A DNA stretch of 64,000 nucleotides from Sporosarcina sp. FSL K6-3457 (GCF_038007285.1 NZ_JBBOWX010000001.1:124001-188000), one strand, 5' to 3'. Counted from the first letter of the stretch, positions 8,742 through 17,660 are shown. The notes: generated by a model not told the origin, from the letters alone. Made by a program: numbers and translations.

Positions 8742-9474
8742 TGTTCTTGTCATTGGAGGCGCAGCAGGAATTGGACGAGAGATTGCACTTGATTTTGCGA
8801 AAAAAGGCCATCAAGTCGCTGTTGCAGATATTGATCGAACGACATTGAATACGATGATCCAGCAAAGTTCAGTGGAACAGAATCTTCACGCATTTGATGT
8901 AGATGTTAGTTCGTGGGAAAGTGTATCAGCGATGGCGCGGCAGGTGATTGAAAAGTTTGGCCATGTTCATACACTTGTATTTTCAGCAGGCATTACCAAA
9001 AGGCTTGGCTTGGAGGAAGTAGACTGGGCTTTATGGAAAAAAACGATGGCTATAAATTTGCACGGCTTATTTTATAGTATAAAAGCAATAAGCCCTTATA
9101 TGATGGCAAGAAAAGAAGGAAGTATTGTCATTATTGGATCGGGTTCCGCTATCACCGGCTCAGGCGGGGGAATACAATATTATGCCTCAAAAGGTGGAGC
9201 ATTTGGATTGATGAGATCGCTCGTAAAGGAACTTGGTTCTTATGGCATCAATGTAAATGTGATTGCTCCAAGAGTAATTCAATCACAAATGCTTGATGCA
9301 TTGTATCCGACAGCTGAGTCGAAACAAGCTATTATGAATGAGATTCCAATTGGTCGATTAGGAAAACCTTCGGATATATCTGAACTTGTGCAGTATGTAA
9401 GTGCCAAGCAAGCTAAGTATATTCATGGTCAAATCTTAGTATTAGATGGTGGAAGGACATATCAAGGGAAATAA
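8731..9474 (+). CDS. Short-chain dehydrogenase/reductase (SDR)
   Basis: A 247-residue classical SDR with the cofactor motif GGAAGIGRE, the Asp of VADID that suggests NAD preference, NNAG-like FSAGIT, catalytic Ser in IIGSGSAIT, and Tyr-x-x-x-Lys in QYYASKGG. Probably oxidises a sugar alcohol or sugar phosphate of the pathway served by the upstream PTS. The start is GTG 8731 (or TTG 8734), both just after GGAGGGG and overlapping the end of the degenerate SDR gene. Last gene before a very strong terminator. Confidence 0.85.
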   Translation: MLDNVLVIGGAAGIGREIALDFAKKGHQVAVADIDRTTLNTMIQQSSVEQNLHAFDVDVSSWESVSAMARQVIEKFGHVHTLVFSAGITKRLGLEEVDWALWKKTMAINLHGLFYSIKAISPYMMARKEGSIVIIGSGSAITGSGGGIQYYASKGGAFGLMRSLVKELGSYGINVNVIAPRVIQSQMLDALYPTAESKQAIMNEIPIGRLGKPSDISELVQYVSAKQAKYIHGQILVLDGGRTYQGK

Positions 9475-9530
9475 AAGAACTACTATTACAAACGATTTAC
9501 CTCGTTTGTAATAGTAGTTCTTTTTTTATT
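9473..9530 (+). terminator. Very strong terminator ending the Gat-type operon
   Basis: A perfect stem of at least 20 bp (9476-9495 with 9502-9521) has a six-base loop and is followed by TTTTTTTATTTT. The arm sequence TATTACAAACG recurs at 9602-9612 in the next promoter region. Confidence 0.95.
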
Positions 9531-9566
9531 TTATAGCAAGTTTACTAATCGATTGAATATTTAGTA

Positions 9567-9596
9567 TTGACAACATTTCATCAAATAGCATACAAT
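9567..9596 (+). promoter_or_regulatory. SigA promoter of the glucitol-type PTS operon
   Basis: TTGACA (9567-9572) and TACAAT (9591-9596) are 18 bases apart. The following stretch, TTATTACAAACG, repeats an arm of the upstream terminator and might be part of an operator. Confidence 0.75.
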
Positions 9597-9652
9597 ACAG
9601 TTATTACAAACGTGTCGGTATAGAACAAATGTAAATAAGGGGTGGTGGTTGT

Positions 9653-10021
9653 ATGTGGGGATACCTATTGGGCGGATTTGTTAGCTTGTGGTTACTTCAA
9701 ATTTATTTATCGACATTGCAAATGAAACATTATAAAGCAACGGTTCAGGATATGAGCAGACGTGATAGCGGTTATCTGGGGGTTGGGGTAGAAAAAAAGA
9801 AACTTGGTTCGGGAACGGTTATTATTCTTGTGACTAACACAGAGGGGATTGTTGAGGATTGTCGTGTGATGAGTGGTGTAACTGTTTTTATTAAATTCAA
9901 AGAATGTAAGCGGTTTATTGGGGAGCATATTTCGATGCTTCAAGATGATAAATGGACAGTATCGCTCGAAATGGCCGTCGAAAAAATTAAGCAACAAATG
10001 GGGAAAGTCGCAACTGCATAA
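9653..10021 (+). CDS. gutM: GutM-type glucitol operon activator
   Basis: A 122-residue protein of the GutM family, recognised by an N-terminal membrane-spanning segment (about residues 2-20), then the basic DMSRRDSGYLGVG region and a beta-rich core ending in KFKECKRFIGEHI. In E. coli GutM activates the glucitol operon, but the mechanism is poorly known and the membrane segment is odd for a transcription factor. It is first in the operon with the glucitol-type PTS, as in other Firmicutes. ATG preceded by AGGGGTGG. Confidence 0.85.
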   Translation: MWGYLLGGFVSLWLLQIYLSTLQMKHYKATVQDMSRRDSGYLGVGVEKKKLGSGTVIILVTNTEGIVEDCRVMSGVTVFIKFKECKRFIGEHISMLQDDKWTVSLEMAVEKIKQQMGKVATA

Positions 10022-10060
10022 ACACCATAGTAGGACAATAATAGTAGGGGGGAATTTGGT

Positions 10061-10594
10061 ATGGATTTCTTAGTGAAGTTGGCAGAAGGGTTTATCGGCA
10101 TGTTCCAAGCGGGTGGCGAGACATTCATGGGCATGTTTACTGGTATTATTCCAACGTTAGTTTGTTTGATTCTTGCTGTAAACGCTTTAATTAAAATTGT
10201 TGGGGAAGAGAGAATCGACCGCTTTGCCCGGAAATGTACAAAAAATATTATTTTACGCTATACATTGTTTCCACTATTAGCGGTATTCTTTTTAACAAAT
10301 CCGATGGCATACACATTCGGTAAATTTTTACCGGAACGTCAGAAGCCAGCGTTTTACGATTCGGCAGTTTCGCTTGTGCATCCGATAACAGGGTTGTTCC
10401 CGCACGCGAATGCGGCAGAACTTTTTGTCTATATGGGAATTGCACAGGGAATTACCGCACTTGGCTTATCGGTTGGGCCACTTGCTATTCGATTCTTTAT
10501 TGTTGGTATGATCGTGATCTTGATCCGTGGGATTATCACAGAACGAATTACAATTATGATGATGAAACGACAAAATATTTCTATCAATGATTGA
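10061..10594 (+). CDS. srlA: PTS glucitol/sorbitol EIIC (SrlA-type)
   Basis: A 177-residue membrane protein matching the separate EIIC2-type subunit of glucitol PTS systems. Characteristic stretches are NPMAYTFGKFLPERQKPAFYDS and SLVHPITGLFPHANAAELFVY in the middle, flanked by hydrophobic helices. It forms the permease with the IIBC protein encoded next. AGGGGGGA ribosome site; 21 bp from the next gene. Confidence 0.92.
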   Translation: MDFLVKLAEGFIGMFQAGGETFMGMFTGIIPTLVCLILAVNALIKIVGEERIDRFARKCTKNIILRYTLFPLLAVFFLTNPMAYTFGKFLPERQKPAFYDSAVSLVHPITGLFPHANAAELFVYMGIAQGITALGLSVGPLAIRFFIVGMIVILIRGIITERITIMMMKRQNISIND

Positions 10595-10615
10595 GGATGA
10601 GGGGAGGAATAGTAG

Positions 10616-11629
10616 ATGACTGAATTTAAAGCGGTTAAGGTTTCAAAGGGCAGCAGTGGTTGGGGAGGTCCCCTTGTCATTCAGCCGGACGGGGAGAAAA
10701 AGTATATTGTTTCGGTGACGGGTGGAGGCATTCACCCAGTTGCTCAGCATATCGCCGATTTAACAGGTGCAGAAGCAGTGGATGGTTTTAAAACATCTAT
10801 TGAAAAAGAGAAAATGGCTTGTGTAATCATTGACTGTGGTGGTACGGCACGTTGTGGTGTTTACCCTAAAATGGGTGTCTTAACATTGAATTTGACACCG
10901 ACATCGCCATCAGGACCATTAATGAAGTTTATTCAAGAAGATAATTTCGTTTCGGGTATTAAAGAGTCCGATGTTGAACTGACAGAAGGAGCAGAATCAT
11001 CTGTGATGGGGACTGTGCATCCCAAAAATGCACAAGAACTCAAAGCGGAGGCTCGTGAAAAAGTTGCTCAGATGAAGGACAGCAAGGGTGAACCACGCAA
11101 ACAGAATATTGTAGAGAAAATTGGACGTGGCATGGGTGGTGTCATAGGGATTCTCTACCAAGCAGCTCGTGAAACGATTGAGCAGGTTATGAAAAATATT
11201 ATCCCATTTATGGCGCTTGTTAGTACGCTAATCGGGATTATCCTTTATACAGGAATTGGCGATATTATCGCTAACTTTGTCTCTCCGCTAGCGGGAAATA
11301 TTTGGGGATTATTGCTGTTATCTGTTATTTGTGCGGTTCCTATTTTGTCGCCATTGCTCGGTCCTGGCGCAGTTATTGCACAGGTTGTTGGTGTTTTGGT
11401 TGGAGTGGAAATTGGTAAGGGGAATATCCCGCCAAGCTTAGCTCTTCCAGCGTTATTCGCTATTAACCCACAAGTAGGTGCTGATTTTGTACCTGTAGGC
11501 TTAACACTTGGGGAAGCGAAACCAGAAACAGTTGAAGTGGGTGTACCAGCGGTTCTTATGTCGCGTCTAATTACAGGGCCATTGGCTGTATTGATTGCAT
11601 ATGTATTTAGCTTTGGTTTGTACGAATAA
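10616..11629 (+). CDS. srlE: PTS glucitol/sorbitol EIIB(C) (SrlE-type)
   Basis: A 337-residue protein with an N-terminal EIIB domain (about 1-170) carrying the phospho-cysteine motif DCGGTARCGVYPKMG, and a C-terminal membrane domain (about 190-337) with the conserved SPLLGPGAVIAQVVGV and INPQVGADFVPVGL stretches. It phosphorylates and moves the polyol together with the SrlA-type subunit. Start ATG 10616 follows GGGGAGGA. Confidence 0.92.
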   Translation: MTEFKAVKVSKGSSGWGGPLVIQPDGEKKYIVSVTGGGIHPVAQHIADLTGAEAVDGFKTSIEKEKMACVIIDCGGTARCGVYPKMGVLTLNLTPTSPSGPLMKFIQEDNFVSGIKESDVELTEGAESSVMGTVHPKNAQELKAEAREKVAQMKDSKGEPRKQNIVEKIGRGMGGVIGILYQAARETIEQVMKNIIPFMALVSTLIGIILYTGIGDIIANFVSPLAGNIWGLLLLSVICAVPILSPLLGPGAVIAQVVGVLVGVEIGKGNIPPSLALPALFAINPQVGADFVPVGLTLGEAKPETVEVGVPAVLMSRLITGPLAVLIAYVFSFGLYE

Positions 11630-11666
11630 TATGGATGTTATATAGAAGGTATTTGGAGGTTTAGGA

Positions 11667-12041
11667 ATGAAGACAATTTATGAGTCCGCAGTTACGGAAA
11701 TTGGTGCTGACGTAGACATGTTTCTGGAAGAGAAGATGATGATTATTTTTAATGAGAGTGCACCGCAAGAATTACGTGATATTGCGATTTTACATCGCAT
11801 TGCACCTTTGGAGGGGCATATTACGGTCGGTGATGTACTCGCATTTGATGAGCAGTCTTATAAAATCACATTTGTAGGTGAAAAGGTAAATGAAACAGTG
11901 AGTGAGTTCGGTCATTGCACAATTAGCTTCACCGGTGCGGATCACGCAGATTTACCGGGAACACTATGTGTGGAAGCAAAAGAAATGCCGACGATTTCTA
12001 CTTCAACGAAAATTACAATTAAAACAGCCAGGGAGGCATAA
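11667..12041 (+). CDS. srlB: PTS glucitol/sorbitol EIIA (SrlB-type)
   Basis: A 124-residue soluble beta-rich EIIA of the glucitol family. Family marks include the LHRIAPLEGHITVGDVL region and FGHCTISFTG. It receives phosphate from HPr. The start follows TTTGGAGG. The gene ends three bases before the oxidoreductase gene, which places that enzyme firmly in the transport operon. Confidence 0.88.
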   Translation: MKTIYESAVTEIGADVDMFLEEKMMIIFNESAPQELRDIAILHRIAPLEGHITVGDVLAFDEQSYKITFVGEKVNETVSEFGHCTISFTGADHADLPGTLCVEAKEMPTISTSTKITIKTAREA

Positions 12042-12044
12042 TAG

Positions 12045-13334
12045 ATGTTAGGACTTAATCGAAAACTTATAGAGCTAGAGAAGGCAGGTAAGGAAATTAA
12101 AGTAGGTCTCATTGGCTGTGGGCAAATGGGACGTGGTATGATTTCGCAGATTGAAAACATGAAAGGTATGCGTGTTGCAGCCACAGCAGATTTACAGACA
12201 ACAATCATTCAAAATGCATATATGTTAGCAGGTGTAGAGCCACAGCAAATCATCACGACAAATGAGATTGAAGCAGCGGAAAAAGCAATGTCTGAAGGAA
12301 AAGTTGTAGCCACAACTGATGCATCCCTAGTAATTGAGCTACCAGGCATTGATGTTATCGTAGATGCAACGGGTGTACCGAATATTGGTGCTGAAATTGC
12401 TTGGAAGGCTATTATGAACAAAAAGCATATCGTCATGCTCAATGTAGAGGCTGATGTTACGATTGGTCCACTTCTTCATCAAATGGCGGAGGCGAGCAAT
12501 GTCGTTTATACGGGTACGGCAGGTGACGAGCCAGGTTGTATTATGGAGCTACATGATTTTGCTGACGCACTTGGGTTTGATATTGTTGCGCTAGGAAAAG
12601 GGAAAAATAATCCATTGAATTATGAGGCTAATCCTGCGACGGCTGAAGCAGAGGCTAAAGAAAAAGGATCTAGTCCGAAAATGCTGGCATCATTCCAAGA
12701 TGGAACAAAAACGATGGTCGAAATGAATGCAGTTGCGAATGCAACGGGGTTCTTGCCGGATGTACCGGGGATGCATGGCCCATCTGGTACGGCAAGCGAG
12801 CTTCCAGATATTTTCCGTTCAAAAGCGGAGGGTGGTATCTTGAACAATAAGAAAATTGTTGACTATGTAAATGGTGTAGCACCAGGCGTATTCGCGATTA
12901 TTTCATCAGAAAAAGAAGAAGTCAATCATGAAATGCAGTATTTGAAAATGGGGCCGGGGCCAAACTATATTCTATATCGTCCTTACCATTTAACAAGTCT
13001 TGAAACACCATTATCTGTGGCGCGTGCATACTTGAATCAGTCTGCTACAATTGCACCATGGCACGGTCTGCAAGCAGAAACTGTCGCTACGGCGAAAAAA
13101 GATTTGCAACCAGGCGATCGTTTAGATGGCATTGGTGGATTTACAGTGTACGGAACGCTTTATAGTCAGCAGGAATCAGTAGCAGCTAATGGCTTACCTA
13201 TTGGACTTGTGGATGCAAATGTTGTGATGAAGCGAGCTGTGAAAAAAGGTGAAATTGTCACTTATGATGATGTTGAACAGGAAAAAGAATCGATGATTTG
13301 GAAACTACGTGCTTTACAGGCGATGAGTTTCTAA
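12045..13334 (+). CDS. SAF-domain NAD(P)-dependent oxidoreductase (DXR-like/DRL family)
   Basis: A 429-residue protein with an N-terminal Rossmann domain (GLIGCGQMGRGM at about 22-33), a middle region like homoserine dehydrogenase, and a C-terminal SAF-type domain (about 350-425, KDLQPGDRLDGIGGFTVYG). This architecture matches the DXR-like (DRL) enzyme of Brucella, which forms 2-C-methylerythritol 4-phosphate. Bacillales normally use a classical Dxr, so the role here is more likely in catabolism: converting a polyol phosphate brought in by the glucitol-type PTS. The reaction is inferred from family and operon position (3 bp after EIIA), not shown. Confidence 0.75.
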   Translation: MLGLNRKLIELEKAGKEIKVGLIGCGQMGRGMISQIENMKGMRVAATADLQTTIIQNAYMLAGVEPQQIITTNEIEAAEKAMSEGKVVATTDASLVIELPGIDVIVDATGVPNIGAEIAWKAIMNKKHIVMLNVEADVTIGPLLHQMAEASNVVYTGTAGDEPGCIMELHDFADALGFDIVALGKGKNNPLNYEANPATAEAEAKEKGSSPKMLASFQDGTKTMVEMNAVANATGFLPDVPGMHGPSGTASELPDIFRSKAEGGILNNKKIVDYVNGVAPGVFAIISSEKEEVNHEMQYLKMGPGPNYILYRPYHLTSLETPLSVARAYLNQSATIAPWHGLQAETVATAKKDLQPGDRLDGIGGFTVYGTLYSQQESVAANGLPIGLVDANVVMKRAVKKGEIVTYDDVEQEKESMIWKLRALQAMSF

Positions 13335-13353
13335 ATCAGTATAAAAGATATAG

Positions 13354-13385
13354 AAGGATGTCTCATTCGGGGCATCCTTTATGCA
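13354..13385 (+). terminator. Terminator of glucitol-type PTS operon
   Basis: AAGGATGTCTC (13354-13364) pairs with GGGGCATCCTT (13369-13379), two G-U pairs, four-base loop. The T-run is short. Confidence 0.6.
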
Positions 13386-13483
13386 GTTTGCGAATTATAC
13401 TGAATTAACCCAATTTACTGATTGGGTATTATAGTATAAACTAGAGGAGAAGGATAGAAATATGTGTGAAGGAGTGTCGCTCT

Positions 13484-13816
13484 GTGAAAATGTCTGAAAT
13501 GGAAGCTGGCCTTTATTGCACGCAGTGCCATGATGAAACGATTCATCGTGTTGTGTACGTTAACAACAAGATTCAAAGCATCGAATGTGAAGGCTGTCAT
13601 AGCATAACGAACATGAAAATTGATACGAAAAAAGAATTATATGAAGAAGTGTATGATCGTGTTTCGACAAAGCCCTCGCGGTTGTTGGAAGAATCTAAGC
13701 GTGATTTAAGTAAATTTTTTTCGGGTATGCCAAAGAGGGTTATTAGTAAGCCGTATCGATTCATCAAATATGTCAATAAAACAAGAAAAGTGTTGAAAAG
13801 GTCAAAAGATTTTTAA
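13484..13816 (+). CDS. Small zinc-ribbon protein of unknown function
   Basis: A 110-residue protein with two CxxC knuckles (YCTQC and ECEGC) in the first 45 residues that probably bind one zinc, followed by a basic, helical C-terminal half. It resembles the widespread short 'bh protein' zinc-ribbon family of Bacillales whose role is unknown. GTG 13484 is chosen as start (AAGGAG nine bases upstream). A standalone gene with its own terminator. Confidence 0.75.
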   Translation: MKMSEMEAGLYCTQCHDETIHRVVYVNNKIQSIECEGCHSITNMKIDTKKELYEEVYDRVSTKPSRLLEESKRDLSKFFSGMPKRVISKPYRFIKYVNKTRKVLKRSKDF

Positions 13817-13823
13817 TGTGAAG

Positions 13824-13855
13824 CGGTGCTCTGTTCAGGGGTACCGTTTTATTTT
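13824..13855 (+). terminator. Terminator after zinc-ribbon gene
   Basis: CGGTGCTC (13824-13831) pairs with GGGGTACCG (13838-13846) including two G-U pairs, then TTTTATTTTG. Confidence 0.7.
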
Positions 13856-13900
13856 GTTCTTGCCGCTATAGAAAGAGTTTTTTTATCTATTGCAAAGGAT

Positions 13901-13955
13901 AATGCCTACTTTCAGAAGTGATGCTGAATTACTTCTGAAAGTAGGCATTATTTTG
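13901..13955. terminator. Strong hairpin between convergent genes
   Basis: A perfect 19-bp stem (13901-13919 with 13931-13949) lies just past the chemoreceptor stop. The T-rich tail is better on the plus strand (TATTTTGTT), but the hairpin can serve the minus-strand operon too. Confidence 0.75.
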
Positions 13956-15644
13956 TTACAATTGGAATTTTTTAATCATCGTATTCATGCGTTCAACCAT
14001 ATTTGTCAACCTATTTGAGCTGCTAGCAATATTATTAATCGAATGGCTTTGTTCAGTAACGGCAGCAGAAATTTCTTCTGATCCAGCGGCGTTTTCTTCT
14101 GAGGTAATCGCAATATGTTGAACAGACTCAATAATTTCATGACTCGATTGCTGAACACCCATAAATACAGAAGAAATATCTTTCGCTCTTTTTAGCATTT
14201 CTTCTACTTTTTCTTTAATATCTGTAAATTGTTTTCCGGTGAGTCCGATTTGAACAGTTCCTTTGTGAACCTCTGCGTATGCTTGACTTAATTCATCTGC
14301 AATATATCTTGTTTCTTCCTTGATACTAAAAACAATGTCCGCAATATTTTCGACGGAGTTGGTTACCTCCTCGGATAGTTTTTTTACTTCGGCAGCTACT
14401 ACGGCAAAGCCTTTTCCGGCCTCTCCTGCCCTGGCAGCTTCTATGGAGGCATTGAGTGATAGAAGATTGGTCTGATCAGCAATCGACTTGATAACATGAA
14501 CAATTTCAGTAATGGAATGTGTTTTACTTTCAAGACTCTTTACTTTATCGACAGAAGACTCCACAACGGTATTGATTTGTTGCATCTGCTGTAAGGATAC
14601 CTTCATCTGCTTATCTCCATTGATGGAGACGTCTAGTACTTGATCGGTAAACAAAACTAGTTGTTCGCCATGCTCACTGGCATGTTCTATATCTCCGTTG
14701 AACTCTTTTATATTTTCTAGAATAATGGAGGCATTTTCTGCTTGGAAGCTAGCGCCTTTCGCTAACTCTTCAACAGTAAGGGCAACTTGTCCACTTCCTA
14801 GGCTCACTTCATCAGAGGATCTTTGGAAAGCGACGATTTGATTATCTACCTCTGCAGAAAGGTCGGAAATTTCGGAAATTGTATTTCGGAGATTATTTCT
14901 CATATGGTTGATAGAGCTTGAAAGTTGTCCAATCTCGTCGTTGGAAGTTACCGGCATTTCATCGCCTTGCAAGTTGCCGTTCGTAATATTTTGTGAAAAA
15001 GTAACCATTTCGTTTAATGCTTTGCCAATTTTCATTGAAAATAGAACAACAAAAGTTAGGCTGAATAAGCTTATGGAAATTATTGAAACGAGAATAACAA
15101 CACCTGTGAAAGTGGTTTTTTGTGATAAATCGGAACTTGATAGACGTTGTTGTTTTAATTCCACGGACATATAATCTTGAACACCAGTTTGAATTAATCG
15201 GGAATATCTAGTAATCAGTTTGTTCTCCTCAACCATTTCTAATGAGTTTTTACTAGCAAGAGCTTTTTGAGTGGCTTCGGCATAAGATTGCAACATTCTA
15301 CTGGCCGAATCAAAAGACTTTAATTCCTCTTCACCTGATATTTTATTTTTAATAAGTACCAGGTTTTCTTCTATATTGGTAAATTTGTCCTCTATGATCT
15401 TCTGGTTTTCTGGTGTTTGGTTTAAAATATACTTTGAGATATCCTGGGGAATAGCATTTGTTAGTGAAATAATTTCATTAGCGAGTACGTTTTTTTCAAT
15501 CATATCATGTTGATTGTCAATATATGACCGCATTATTAAATAGGATGAGATACTCACAGAGGCCAATAATAAGATGATTAGTGAATAGCTAATAATCAAC
15601 TTTATCTTTATTGTTGTTTGCTTAGTTTTTCTTTGCGTTCCCAT
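13956..15644 (-). CDS. Methyl-accepting chemotaxis protein
   Basis: A 562-residue chemoreceptor. It has an N-terminal membrane segment (about 13-35), an extracellular helical sensor (36-180), a second membrane segment (about 180-205), HAMP, then a long coiled signalling domain whose hairpin tip reads [21 protein letters not shown]. The latter contacts CheA and CheW. AAAGGGGG precedes the ATG. It is the second gene of an operon, 30 bp after a sugar-binding lipoprotein, so the pair probably forms a binding-protein-dependent taxis receptor. The operon has a GlpP-type leader (17190-17271). Confidence 0.93.
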   Translation of the reverse strand: MGTQRKTKQTTIKIKLIISYSLIILLLASVSISSYLIMRSYIDNQHDMIEKNVLANEIISLTNAIPQDISKYILNQTPENQKIIEDKFTNIEENLVLIKNKISGEEELKSFDSASRMLQSYAEATQKALASKNSLEMVEENKLITRYSRLIQTGVQDYMSVELKQQRLSSSDLSQKTTFTGVVILVSIISISLFSLTFVVLFSMKIGKALNEMVTFSQNITNGNLQGDEMPVTSNDEIGQLSSSINHMRNNLRNTISEISDLSAEVDNQIVAFQRSSDEVSLGSGQVALTVEELAKGASFQAENASIILENIKEFNGDIEHASEHGEQLVLFTDQVLDVSINGDKQMKVSLQQMQQINTVVESSVDKVKSLESKTHSITEIVHVIKSIADQTNLLSLNASIEAARAGEAGKGFAVVAAEVKKLSEEVTNSVENIADIVFSIKEETRYIADELSQAYAEVHKGTVQIGLTGKQFTDIKEKVEEMLKRAKDISSVFMGVQQSSHEIIESVQHIAITSEENAAGSEEISAAVTEQSHSINNIASSSNRLTNMVERMNTMIKKFQL

Positions 15645-15674
15645 ATATATCCCCCTTTTCTTGTGTTTTTCATC

Positions 15675-17138
15675 TTATTGAACGGGTGGTCCAAATGTAT
15701 AATCAAACCATTGATCTGGGGTTTGTGTTTTTAAACCAAATATGGTGTCTCCATTTTGAGTAACCATTGGTATATTGGGTGTAATAATATTATGTGGAAT
15801 TGAATGACTATCTAAGATGATATTCACCAATGCTCTCACGCCAATATCCGCTACAAAAGGAGTATAGGGTGTATTTAGCTCAAATTCACCGTTCTTCACT
15901 GATGTAATAGCTGTTTTAGAATCATCGATGGATAGAAATATCATCTTTTTTCCATTCTGTCGACTGTTTAGCCTATCTCCATTTTTGGCCGCGTCATAGG
16001 CTGCGATGGCCTGATGATCACCTGTGCCAAAAACTACGTCGATTTCTGTGAACTCAGTTAATGCCAATTGCATATTTGCAAAGGCCTCGGCTGTGTTGTC
16101 ACTATCATGATAGGTTTTTAAAATGTTGATTTCTGGGAAATAACTTAATACTTTGAGAAAGTGCCCCGTTCTATTTGCATCTGCGGTACTGCCTAATGGT
16201 TTTCTTAGAAGAACTACATTGGCCTTCAAATTGCCCTCTTGTGCAAGCTTCCAAACTAGATACATTCCACTTTGAGCACCATTCGCAGGAAAATTACCGG
16301 TCACCCTACTTGTTGTTTCCTCAAACCCTGTCATTCTGTCAACGCTTACTACAGGAATATTTGCCTCAATTGCTCTTTGGACAGGCATAATCGTTGTTTC
16401 CGATTCCACCATAGGCCAAGTTAAAATACCATCGACTTTCTGTAAGACGAAGCTATCAATAATATCCGCCATTCGGTCATTGTCCCATTGTGCATCTTTT
16501 ACATCTATTTCAATATTCGAATGCCTGTCAGCCTCCCATTGTGCAGAATCTGCTAACCCCACATTCCAAGGTTGATCAAATCCATGAATAGCCACGCCAA
16601 TTCTATAGGTTCTTTGTGGATCTCCTACGGGACCTTCCGCCAATTTCACATAGTCTGTAAACGGTAATTTTAATTCCAACTCACTGAAGGATCCTGTAAT
16701 ATGAGTCCCACTGCCTTTCGTCCAGTTAAAACCTTCATGTGCTTCCCCAGATGGATAGGAGCTCATATAGCTTTCAAAATTATCCCTCTCATATAATGCA
16801 ACTATATCCTTATTTGCATCTGACAAAGGTAGATTAATAAAGAACTCTAAAATATCATTATCGGAGAGTCCTTTCGATGACAAGCTCTCAAAGAATGCCA
16901 AAGCAGCTTGTCCTTCTAAATTCTTAACTTCTTCATAAAATGGCATTAAATCTATTGCGGTTGAGTTTTGTGTTACTTCTACTGTTTCTTCCTTATTGGG
17001 CTCTGGCTGTGTAACCAGCTGTTTTTCATCAGTTTTTTTTGTAGTGTTACTCAATGAGCAACCTGAAAAAATAGCCATTACAATTAACACTAAAATTATT
17101 ATATTTAATTTGTTAATCTTCGACTTTACTAAATGCAT
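15675..17138 (-). CDS. Sugar-binding-type lipoprotein (periplasmic binding protein family 4)
   Basis: A 487-residue lipoprotein. The signal peptide ends in a lipobox with Cys27 (IFSGC). A domain of about 150 residues unlike the usual binding-protein start comes first, then a ribose/galactose-type binding domain from about 165 (YRIGVAIHGFDQPWNVG) to the end. No permease or ATPase gene is near. The next gene is a chemoreceptor, so its likely job is to bind a solute outside the membrane and present it to the receptor. The ATG follows AGGGGGAA. The ligand is unknown. The upstream leader resembles those of glpD and glpF. Confidence 0.85.
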   Translation of the reverse strand: MHLVKSKINKLNIIILVLIVMAIFSGCSLSNTTKKTDEKQLVTQPEPNKEETVEVTQNSTAIDLMPFYEEVKNLEGQAALAFFESLSSKGLSDNDILEFFINLPLSDANKDIVALYERDNFESYMSSYPSGEAHEGFNWTKGSGTHITGSFSELELKLPFTDYVKLAEGPVGDPQRTYRIGVAIHGFDQPWNVGLADSAQWEADRHSNIEIDVKDAQWDNDRMADIIDSFVLQKVDGILTWPMVESETTIMPVQRAIEANIPVVSVDRMTGFEETTSRVTGNFPANGAQSGMYLVWKLAQEGNLKANVVLLRKPLGSTADANRTGHFLKVLSYFPEINILKTYHDSDNTAEAFANMQLALTEFTEIDVVFGTGDHQAIAAYDAAKNGDRLNSRQNGKKMIFLSIDDSKTAITSVKNGEFELNTPYTPFVADIGVRALVNIILDSHSIPHNIITPNIPMVTQNGDTIFGLKTQTPDQWFDYTFGPPVQ

Positions 17139-17189
17139 AAATAATTCCCCCTATGATTTAAATGACAAAATCATTACTTTTCTCAAAAC

Positions 17190-17271
17190 AAAAAGACCAG
17201 AACAAACATGACTGCGTAATCGCAATAATGTTGTTCTGGTCTCTCCATAACTCAAACCACTTATATTAACC
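17190..17271 (-). promoter_or_regulatory. GlpP-type antiterminator leader before the binding protein/chemoreceptor operon
   Basis: Read on the minus strand, the leader begins with GTTAATA (17264-17270), then GTGGTTTGAG, then a compound hairpin. AGACCAGAACA near 17232-17242 pairs with the arm at 17194-17205, and TTTTTGTTTTG follows. The glpD leader at 35133-35218 has the same parts in the same order, including identical ACATTATTGC and GAGAGACC blocks, and the glpF leader shares the 5' part. The family resemblance is seen directly; control by GlpP is inferred. Confidence 0.65.
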
Positions 17272-17278
17272 TACAGAA

Positions 17279-17307
17279 AGTGTATCAGTCAAAATAACTA
17301 AATGCAA
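17279..17307 (-). promoter_or_regulatory. Promoter of the binding protein/chemoreceptor operon
   Basis: On the minus strand TTGCAT (17302-17307) and TACACT (17279-17284) are 17 bases apart. The -10 is followed by exactly eight bases and then GTTAATA, the same geometry as at the glpD and glpF promoters. Confidence 0.65.
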
Positions 17308-17399
17308 GGAATATTTAGTATTTTGCACCGATTTACTGTGAGATAGTTAGTTCGAATCGATAGTATATAAATTAAAAGGCGTGTTCAATATCTATATCT

Positions 17400-17428
17400 A
17401 ACTAGGCCGATTGCATGTCGGCCTAGTT
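17400..17428 (-). terminator. Hairpin after the 39-residue membrane protein gene
   Basis: AACTAGGCCGA (17400-17410) pairs perfectly with TCGGCCTAGTT (17418-17428). The tail is A/T-rich rather than a clean T-run. Confidence 0.5.
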
Positions 17429-17449
17429 GGAATTGGAAAGAAAAAGTTC

Positions 17450-17569
17450 TTATCCCATTGTGAGATTTGTGATAATGATAACGGCAATAATGACGAGAGC
17501 CCCAAATAGGCTCAGCCACATAGATTTGTCGGGGTTATCAGGCCTGTGGTCCGTGTCATGCTCATGCAT
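17450..17569 (-). CDS. Very small membrane protein (39 residues)
   Basis: This short frame begins with an acidic, His-rich head (MHEHDTDHRPD) followed by one hydrophobic helix (WLSLFGALVIIAVIIITNL). AGAAGG lies about ten bases before the ATG, and a hairpin follows the stop at 17450-17452. The head-plus-single-helix layout is that of genuine small membrane proteins of Bacillales, but I do not recognise a family. Confidence 0.6.
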   Translation of the reverse strand: MHEHDTDHRPDNPDKSMWLSLFGALVIIAVIIITNLTMG

Positions 17570-17651
17570 AATGATACGCCTTCTTTCGATTTGTTGTTGT
17601 GAAATATGATTCCCTTACAAGTCATAAAATAAACGACTTATTAGGATTTTG

Positions 17652-17660
17652 TGATATACT
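17652..17660 (+). promoter_or_regulatory. Extended -10 promoter of the ABC-F gene leader
   Basis: TGATATACT is an extended -10 motif. It would start a leader of about 360 bases before the ABC-F start codon. Confidence 0.5.

Noticed and set aside
12045..13334. Isoprenoid-pathway enzyme (DXR substitute)
   Set aside because: The gene is locked into a PTS operon three bases after EIIA, and Bacillales normally have classical Dxr, so catabolism is the better reading.
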